In this document: positions 1 through 4,435 of the stretch, one piece after another
Numbering within the stretch: position 1 is the stretch's first letter
Layout of the letters: each line of letters starts with the position of its first letter
NCBI GenBank assembly: GCA_937871685.1
Contig: CALMOL010000269.1
Location: forward strand, 11,381-16,448
Length of the DNA: 5,068 bases
Source: an uncultured Verrucomicrobiota bacterium
Lineage (GTDB): Bacteria; Verrucomicrobiota; Verrucomicrobiia; Chthoniobacterales; SZAS-18
Reading direction: 5' to 3'
The notes under the pieces: generated by a model
What the model was told of the DNA's origin: nothing
What the model saw: only the letters and a program-made list of their open reading frames with translations
Database searches by the model: none
Program-made: the position numbers and the translations under genes

Positions 1-147
1 TGGTGTGCGCGCCGTCGGCGAAGGCGGTGAGGATGACGACGGGCGGCGGCCTGGACGGCATCGCCGTGCTGCGCCGGCTGCGCGAGGACGCGGACCAGCC
101 GCCGCCCGTCGTCATCCTCACCGCCTTCGCCGACGGCGCGAACACCA
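1..147. repeat. Fold-back inverted repeat at the left window end
   Basis: Positions 1-50 are the reverse complement of positions 98-147, with a single mismatch at position 7 (49 of 50 match), separated by a 47-base spacer. The right arm lies inside the receiver-domain coding sequence and reads as good protein (VVILTAFADG). The left arm does not: it gives nonsense residues where the phosphoacceptor-loop region should be. The left arm is therefore most likely an artefactual snap-back copy joined at about position 50, not a natural repeat. Confidence 0.9.
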
Positions 148-1235
148 TCGAGGCGATGAAGCTCGGCGCCTTCGACCACCTTTCCAAGCCCCTCGGCCGC
201 GAGGACATCCGCGCCATCGTCGAGCGCGCGCTCGCCCGGCCCCGCGCCGCGCCGCGGGCCGGCGGCGTCCCGGACGAAGACGAAGCCAATGCCCTCCTCG
301 GCGCCAGCCCCGCGATGCGCCAGGTGCAAAAGCTCATCGGCCTCGCCGCCGCCGGCCACGAGACCGTGCTCATCCTCGGCGAAACGGGCACCGGCAAGGA
401 AATCACCGCCGCCGCGATCCACCGCCATAGCCCGCGTGCGCGCCGACCCTTCGTCGCCGTGAACTGCGCGGCCATCCCGGCCGAGTTGCTGGAGAGCGAG
501 CTCTTCGGTCACGTGCGCGGCGCGTTCACCGGCGCGGTGCAGCCGCGGGCCGGAAAGTTCCGCGAGGCCGAGGGCGGCACGCTTTTCCTCGACGAGATCG
601 GCGACATGACCGCGCCCATGCAGGCCAAGATGCTACGCGTTCTCCAGGACCGCCGCGTCACGCCCGTCGGCGGCGCGGGCGCCGTGCAGGTGGACGTGCG
701 CGTCCTCGCCGCCACTCATCGCGACCTCGTGTCGCTCGTCGAGGAAGACCGCTTCCGCGAGGACCTCTTCTACCGCCTGAACGTGCTGCGCATCGAGCTG
801 CCGCCCCTGCGTGAGCGCGGCTCCGACATCCTCCTCCTCGCCGAGCGCTTCCTCGATCGCGCCGCCGCCCCGGCCGCGCCCAAGCGCCTTTCCGCCGCCG
901 CCGCCCAGTCCCTCCTCGCCCAGCCCTGGCGCGGCAACGTGCGCGAGCTGGAAAACCTCATGCGCCGCGTTTCCCGCGTGGTGCGCGGCCCCGTGATCAC
1001 CCCCGCCGACCTCGGCGAGCCCGCCGCCTCGCCCGGCTCCAGACCTGCCGCCGAAGACCTCTTCACCCTGCCCTGGCCCGAAGCCATCGCCCGCCTGGAG
1101 CAACGTCTCCTGCGCGACGCCCTCGCCGCCTGCGAAGGCAACCGCACCGAGGCCGCCCGCCGCCTCGGCATCCGCCGCCAGCTCCTCTACGCCAAGCTCA
1201 AGGAGCACGGGATAGAATTATCGGAGCACGAATGA
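3..1235 (+). CDS. NtrC-family sigma-54-dependent response regulator, 5' partial
   Basis: This is a bacterial enhancer-binding protein: a receiver domain controls an AAA+ ATPase that remodels sigma-54 RNA polymerase. Counting from the codon at 3, the C-terminal half of the receiver spans about 17-80, with the conserved Thr40 of ILTA and Lys62 of SKP. The AAA+ domain follows, with Walker A GETGTGKE (126-133), the sigma-54 contact loop GAFTGA (173-178), Walker B GGTLFLDE (191-198) and the FREDLFYRLNV arginine-finger segment. A Fis-type HTH lies at about 378-405 (EGNRTEAARRLGIRRQLLYA). The TGA stop is at 1233-1235. The GTG at 3 is not a true start: native coding begins near 48-51, and everything before it, including the phosphoacceptor Asp, has been replaced by the fold-back copy. 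The cognate histidine kinase, usually adjacent, is not in the window, so the regulated process is unknown. The 3' neighbour is convergent, 41 bp away. Confidence 0.95.
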   Translation: MCAPSAKAVRMTTGGGLDGIAVLRRLREDADQPPPVVILTAFADGANTIEAMKLGAFDHLSKPLGREDIRAIVERALARPRAAPRAGGVPDEDEANALLGASPAMRQVQKLIGLAAAGHETVLILGETGTGKEITAAAIHRHSPRARRPFVAVNCAAIPAELLESELFGHVRGAFTGAVQPRAGKFREAEGGTLFLDEIGDMTAPMQAKMLRVLQDRRVTPVGGAGAVQVDVRVLAATHRDLVSLVEEDRFREDLFYRLNVLRIELPPLRERGSDILLLAERFLDRAAAPAAPKRLSAAAAQSLLAQPWRGNVRELENLMRRVSRVVRGPVITPADLGEPAASPGSRPAAEDLFTLPWPEAIARLEQRLLRDALAACEGNRTEAARRLGIRRQLLYAKLKEHGIELSEHE

Positions 1236-1276
1236 AACCGCGGAGGGCGTCTATGAAAGTCGATTTGAACAACGAA

Positions 1277-1918
1277 TTATCCCTCAGTCCGACGCAGATG
1301 AACGTATTGAAGCAGCAAAGTTGTGCCTTGGATATGTCGGACCGTTAACTGCATGACCACGCCGTTCGAGTCTTCCAACATGAATGGTTTTCCGATTTGA
1401 AATGTGGCCGGCTGCTGTTCTCCATCGCGAATTGCGATGTTGTCGGCATATAGATACGTCCGATTGCTTGGGTCGAGGATCGGGTTAAGGGAACCTTCTA
1501 AACCCGGAATACAGCAGGTGTCGTGGCAAACTACCGAACCGGTGTTCTCACTAGCTGGAAGAACGACTCGCAAGTCGTCCATTGGATCCCAGTCCGGAAA
1601 AACTGCCCCTGGTCGATTGGGATGCGCGACAAGGGCTAGGAGCTTGCGACGAGTTTGGAAAGTAAGCTTTGCAATGCCTAGATTGGTGGTGATCGAGTTT
1701 TTGAATGTATTGTTATCCGTGAGAGAGACGACGGTAGCTCCGTCCAAGGGATTATTGTCCTCATCAAAGACGTGGACTGTAGCCTCTGTCGGGTCTACTC
1801 GAGGAGGCGACTCGACCGCGAAGACTGCACTTCGCAACCGTTCCGATGGAATCGATCTGCCAGCGTTGATAAGCTTTTTGTGAATGAGCTTGACGAACTG
1901 CTGTGGGGTCTTGCCAGC
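1277..1918 (-). pseudogene. Cut-off C-terminal part of the TIR protein (beta-sandwich-like extension)
   Basis: This stretch continues the TIR frame directly after the TGA at 1919-1921. It opens with AGKTPQQFVKLIHKKLINAG, which looks like the last helix of a TIR domain, so it belongs to the same protein rather than to a second gene. In read-through numbering, residues ~164-240 (ATVHVFDEDNNPLDGATVV through DDLRVVLP) resemble a carboxypeptidase-regulatory or Ig-like beta-sandwich. A cysteine cluster CHDTCC follows at 251-256, then PGLEGSLNPILD...RTYLYADNIAI (258-283) and a final beta-rich stretch ending in TEG-TAA at residue 333. The only early start is a TTG at codon 148 (position 1837), inside the domain linker and without a visible Shine-Dalgarno, so separate translation seems unlikely. 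Base composition is far lower in G+C than the flanks. The domain assignment is by pattern only. It could be dead coding sequence or be reached by read-through. Confidence 0.7.
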
Positions 1919-2278
1919 TCACGGCACATAGGCAACAGTAGGTAGAATTCCTGGAATGTCCGTGTTATCGAATCGAGCCGGAAGCACATACTCATGGTGC
2001 TCTTGAAAGGCGCGTGCCTGCATGGCCTGACGCTCGTGGGACGGCCACAATTTTCCTGCATAATGTTTCGAGACAAACATGATCGTGTAAAGGGCTTTGT
2101 TCTGATACACGTCTGAGAGATAGTCGTAGAGATTCTTGCCCCATAACTTTGCCTCCTCGAAGAGGTCATAAAATACCGCGACGCCGGAATCTCGAAGGAG
2201 ATTTGCAACTTGATCTACATACAGGCGATCCTCTCCAGCGAAGGAGAGGGCGATCTCAAACTGCACGTCGCGTCTCAT
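1919..2278 (-). CDS. TIR-domain protein, N-terminal part ending at an in-frame TGA
   Basis: This 119-residue frame is a nearly full TIR (Toll/interleukin-1 receptor) domain. Box 1 is FEIALSFAGEDR (7-18), the BB-loop region is FYDLFEEAKLWGK (36-48), and VSKHYAGKLWPSHER (69-83) contains the likely catalytic Glu82 of TIR NAD-hydrolases. LPARFDNTDIPGILPTVAYV is the next strand-loop segment. Many bacterial TIR proteins cleave NAD+ or make cyclic-ADP-ribose signals in anti-phage defence; that role is inferred here. The ATG at 2278 is chosen because an in-frame TGA lies two codons upstream and box 1 starts seven residues in. No clear Shine-Dalgarno is visible. The frame stops at TGA 1919-1921 just before the final TIR helix, which continues in the same frame beyond the stop. 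The gene sits in a stretch of about 42-50% G+C between flanks near 70-80%, which suggests transfer. Confidence 0.8.
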   Translation of the reverse strand: MRRDVQFEIALSFAGEDRLYVDQVANLLRDSGVAVFYDLFEEAKLWGKNLYDYLSDVYQNKALYTIMFVSKHYAGKLWPSHERQAMQARAFQEHHEYVLPARFDNTDIPGILPTVAYVP

Positions 2279-2424
2279 TGCTAATCATTTATCTAACAGA
2301 TTAAGGTTGGCAACAGGCTTCAGGATGATCAATGATACTCACTGCTGCCTGTAATTCGGTCGGAAGTCTTAGCGTCCGTATTTGAAAGCAAAGCAGGTCA
2401 ATGCGATTCCAAACAAAACGACTA
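2279..2424. other. AT-rich gene-free segment upstream of the TIR gene
   Basis: No convincing coding sequence on either strand. It shares the low G+C of the TIR gene and ends abruptly at the GC-rich sequence near 2430, so it probably belongs to the same island and should contain the TIR promoter. On the minus strand TTGCCA and TTAGAT are present, but only about 11 bp apart, too close for a standard sigma-70 promoter. A short inverted repeat ACAGGC/GCCTGT is widely spaced and unconvincing. Confidence 0.5.
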
Positions 2425-2653
2425 CTAAATGTCGGTCTCGACCTTGGCCTTCTCGCTGGCGGCGTGGGCGGCCGGTCCGGCCGCCACATCGTCGCGGAGG
2501 GTGGGGCCATGGGGACGAAGGTGGCTCCGGCGGCGGTTTGCCGGTCGGCCTCGCGCGCCGCGACGGTCTCGGCGGCTTCCTCGATCTAGGCGTAGCTCAA
2601 CAGCTTCGAGTAGCAGCCCCGCTTGCCGGTGCGACCGCCCGAATCGAGAACGC
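2425..2653 (-). pseudogene. Broken GC-rich reading frame of unknown function
   Basis: Directly after the HTH gene, the minus strand shows coding-like triplets with almost all third positions G or C, interrupted twice. The first piece reads DSGGRTGKRGCYSKLLSYA and ends at TAG (2586-2588). The same frame continues IEEAAETVAAREADRQTAAG and on to TFVPM. Near 2505-2512 the pattern then shifts into another frame reading TLRDDVAAGPAAHAASEKAK and on to a TAG at 2425-2427. Adding one G in the GGCCCC run would join the two as M-G-P-T-L. I do not recognise the family. One nonsense codon plus one single-base shift suggest a decayed gene, or sequencing errors in a real one. Its left edge coincides with the border of the low-GC island. 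Confidence 0.4.
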
Positions 2654-2935
2654 TCAGCCGCCGACGCGCAGGACGAGCGGGCCCAGGTCGAGGGCGCGCT
2701 CGCCCTCCACCAGGAAGCGCGGCGCGACGCGGTAAACGGCCCCGTAGCCGCTCACGAGGATCCCCTGGAGGGACAGCACGGCCACGTGCTTGGAGAGCGT
2801 GCTGCGGTTGATCTTCAGGCGACGCGCCAGCTCGTAGATGGGCAGCGGCTCGCCCTTGAGCAACTCGTCCAGGATCTGCCAGCGGGTGACGTTGGAGATG
2901 GCCGTGAGCAAGCTCTGGGAGGGGAAGGCGGGCAT
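2654..2935 (-). CDS. Small ArsR-like winged-HTH transcriptional regulator
   Basis: A 93-residue DNA-binding protein made almost only of a winged helix-turn-helix. Helix 1 contains LLTAISNVTRWQILDELLKG (9-28). The HTH is LPIYELARRLKINRSTLSKHVAVL (31-54), with the recognition helix around NRSTLSKHVAVL. The wing is GILVSGYGAVYRVAPRF (58-74), and the C-terminus ALDLGPLVLRV resembles the LD[LF]G..LLRL tail of small ArsR-type regulators. There are no metal-binding cysteines, so metal sensing is unlikely. The ATG at 2935 is chosen because MPAFPSQS begins the conserved part. A longer version from 3001 would encode residues from the adjacent 21-bp repeat array and is less credible. No clear Shine-Dalgarno is visible. 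The promoter must lie in or beyond the array at 2960-3253, so that array may be its own operator. The target is unknown. Confidence 0.8.
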   Translation of the reverse strand: MPAFPSQSLLTAISNVTRWQILDELLKGEPLPIYELARRLKINRSTLSKHVAVLSLQGILVSGYGAVYRVAPRFLVEGERALDLGPLVLRVGG

Positions 2936-2959
2936 GGGTCGCAGTCGAAGGAGGTGGGC

Positions 2960-3253
2960 CTGCCGGCAGACGACTTTGGTCTGCGGCCAGATGAAATTCA
3001 TCTATCGGCAGGCGGAATCCATCTGCGCGCAGTCGGAATGGGTCTGCGGGCAGCCGAATTGGATCTGCGTCCAGTCGGAATCGATCTGTCACCAGGCAGA
3101 ATTCGTCTGAGGTCAGTCGAGTTTCATCTGCCGTCAGTCGAAATTGTTCTGCTGTCAGCCAAGATTTGTCTCCGTGTAGCCAGTTTTTATCCGCACGCAG
3201 TCGGAATTCATCTGACCTCAGTCGAATTTCGTCCGCGTTCTGGCCGTTTTTCT
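2960..3253. repeat. Array of fourteen degenerate 21-bp tandem repeats
   Basis: Starting at 2960, a repeating unit recurs every 21 bp without any insertion or deletion, with units beginning at 2960, 2981, 3002, 3023 and so on to 3233. The consensus is CTGC-N3-CAG followed by TCGGAATT and then YRT. Ten of fourteen units begin with CTG and twelve of fourteen have CAG at unit positions 8-10. Several units have a dyad core such as CTGCCGGCAG, CTGCGCGCAG or CTGAGGTCAG. A part-unit in another phase (CAGTCGAA at 2942) precedes it, and similarity decays after 3253. The period equals two turns of B-DNA. On the plus strand it is open as a seven-residue repeat (LR-V-I-L pattern), but there is no start or context for a gene. 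It may be a multi-site protein-binding array or a minisatellite. Confidence 0.9.
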
Positions 3254-3581
3254 CAGGAAGCGGACCGTTTCGGCTCGTCGCCTCCTTGAGTTGGTCTGAC
3301 GCCAGCGGCCCGACGGCCGGCGTCGGAGGCGTTGCCGCCGGCTGCTGCTGGCGGAGTTACGATGGAGCGGCACCATGATCCGACATCCATCCATCGACAG
3401 GCACCGACATCTCGGCTGAATGAGACACTGGGAATCGTCCCGCTCCGACCGCGCCGCTCCGCTTTCGCAGGCGAGGGCGCGGTGACGCTCCCAAAGCGGC
3501 GACAGGTCGCCCCACTCCAAAACGCTGGTGCCTCCCCGCAAGCCGCCGCCTGCGAGTGCGTCTCGCCGAGTCAAAGTTGAT
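3254..3581. other. Gene-free region with hairpins and a possible interspersed element
   Basis: I see no credible gene on either strand. Notable structures are a nested inverted repeat at 3300-3306/3347-3353 (CGCCAGC/GCTGGCG) with inner GCCGGC copies at 3316-3321 and 3337-3342, and the dyad GGCGAC-AG-GTCGCC at 3498-3511. Around 3486-3537 the minus strand reads SVLEWGDLSPLWER. This is close to a phrase I remember from many spurious ORFs in Verrucomicrobiota genomes, so it probably marks an interspersed noncoding repeat. The region separates two minus-strand genes and could hold the 3' end signal of the gene at 3582, but there is no clear intrinsic terminator with a T-run. Confidence 0.5.
3498..3511. 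repeat. Short perfect dyad, GGCGAC-AG-GTCGCC
   Basis: A six-base perfect inverted repeat with a two-base centre, effectively a five-pair GC-rich stem with a four-base loop. It lies within the suspected interspersed element and 71 bp past the stop of the minus-strand gene at 3582. There is no following T-run, so a REP-like or spacer role is as likely as termination. Confidence 0.45.
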
Positions 3582-4097
3582 CTAGCCGTGGGCGAAGGGG
3601 AAACCGATGTCGGGGCAGTTCTGATTCCACTGGCGGATGCGCACGGCCTCGTCCGCGCGCAGCCTGATCCGGGTGAAGACGGGCTTGGGCTTGTTGAATT
3701 CCGTCGTGAGCCGGTCCGTGCCGGTATTGTCGGAGTGCGTGGCGTCGTATTGGTAGGACCATTCCGCGGCAGAAATGACGAAATACTCGCCGGCCGGGAC
3801 GTGACGGATGACAAAGTTCCCGTTCGCGTCGGAGGTGACGAAGCGCTGGTATCCGGCGAGCCGTGGATCGGCGCGCACCTTGCGTCCGGCGAGAAGGCCG
3901 CGCTCGACGATCTCCTTGGTGTAGGCGTTCACCGGGATCAGTTCTACGGTTTCCTTGCTGGCTGGGTGCTCCGCGCCGCGGTGGATGGCGTAGGCGCGGC
4001 CGGTGACGGTGCCGCGGCCGGACCGATCCGAGCCGGCGTAGCAGAGGGTCGCGGACATGCCCAGCGCGCCGGCGAGAAGGCAAAGGAAGAATCTCAT
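3582..4097 (-). CDS. Secreted protein with carboxypeptidase-regulatory-like domain
   Basis: A 171-residue protein. Residues 1-21 form a signal peptide (MRFFLCLLAGALGMSATLCYA) with probable cleavage after Ala21, so it is exported. Residues ~27-110 form a prealbumin-like beta-sandwich typical of carboxypeptidase-regulatory-like domains: GTVTGRAYAI, then VELIPVNAYTKEIVE, then FVTSDANGNFVIRHVPAGEYFVISA, with the usual T-D-x-x-G-x-F-x-[IL]-x-x-[VL]-P-x-G-x-Y signature. The tail (~111-171) is polar and ends GFPFAHG-TAG, with one Cys. No catalytic motif is present. Such domains usually serve in adhesion, stalk or outer-surface assembly, so a structural or binding role is inferred. The ATG at 4097 is preferred because it starts the signal peptide. 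The frame stays open upstream to 4394, but that extension is low-complexity and would bury the signal sequence. It is divergent from the gene at 4436. Confidence 0.8.
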   Translation of the reverse strand: MRFFLCLLAGALGMSATLCYAGSDRSGRGTVTGRAYAIHRGAEHPASKETVELIPVNAYTKEIVERGLLAGRKVRADPRLAGYQRFVTSDANGNFVIRHVPAGEYFVISAAEWSYQYDATHSDNTGTDRLTTEFNKPKPVFTRIRLRADEAVRIRQWNQNCPDIGFPFAHG

Positions 4098-4435
4098 ACA
4101 TGAACTCGACTTGGGGCGCCGCCCGCCTGGGGCTGAAGCAAGCGGGGCGGCCTTGTCAGGCAATGGTCCGTTCTCCGCAGGGTTTTGGATGCCTCCGCCT
4201 GCCTCGGCGCTGCTGCCATCCATCGCGATGGGCGCCGACCTTTGCCGGAAAGTCCACGGATGCGCTTCGAGTGCTTGGCCAGCGCGGAGATCGTCCGTTC
4301 GGCGGACGCCAACTGTCCGGCAGCACGACACCGGCGGGGCTTTGCCCACCCGCCGAAAGGGAAAAAGCGAGGTTCTATCAGGGTTGCCGGCCATCCGGCG
4401 GCCTTGGCACGGCGAGTGATAAGAGGAACGGCGCC
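4098..4435. promoter_or_regulatory. Divergent intergenic region
   Basis: These 338 bp separate two genes for exported proteins that point away from each other, so both promoters should lie here. I see no strong sigma-70 boxes. A TGGCAC at 4405-4410 resembles a sigma-54 -24 element but lacks the matching -12 GC. A perfect 12-bp palindrome CCATCGCGATGG is at 4220-4231, and a GGCGGG/CCCGCC stem lies near 4335-4357. A GC-rich hairpin GCCGG-CCAT-CCGGC at 4386-4399 lies in the probable leader of the plus-strand gene. No tRNA or recognised riboswitch is present. Confidence 0.5.
4422..4428 (+). promoter_or_regulatory. Ribosome binding site of the gene at 4436
   Basis: AGAGGAA lies seven bases before the ATG at 4436, a near-ideal Shine-Dalgarno sequence and spacing. 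It supports that start, and is the clearest ribosome binding site in the window. Confidence 0.75.

Noticed and set aside
1232..1348. A 38-codon plus-strand ORF starting as ATGA overlap with the response regulator stop (MKPRRASMKV...)
   Set aside because: It has the coupled-start geometry, but most of it is antisense to the 3' end of the TIR gene and it has no Shine-Dalgarno or recognisable protein pattern. It might be the cut start of a former downstream gene.
1795..2208. Alternative minus-strand frame overlapping the TIR gene
   Set aside because: Serine-rich low-complexity tail and no domain motifs; the TIR frame has box 1, BB loop and the catalytic Glu region.
2960..3253. CRISPR array
   Set aside because: Units are contiguous 21-bp degenerate repeats with no spacers, and no cas genes are present.
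2429..3289. Long plus-strand frame across the HTH gene and repeat array
   Set aside because: Its left two thirds are antisense to the HTH gene and the decayed gene, whose codon patterns are far better; openness is expected in such GC-rich DNA.
3218..3814. Minus-strand frame through the gene-free region
   Set aside because: It overlaps the well-supported exported protein in another frame and is Arg/Ser-rich low-complexity sequence, typical of a GC-rich shadow frame.
4098..4394. N-terminal extension of the gene at 3582-4097
   Set aside because: It would place a clear signal peptide ~100 residues inside the protein, and the extension has no domain-like pattern.
4405..4420. Sigma-54-like promoter (TGGCACG) before the gene at 4436
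   Set aside because: The -24 half matches but the -12 element lacks GC, and the implied start site would fall inside the ribosome binding site region.
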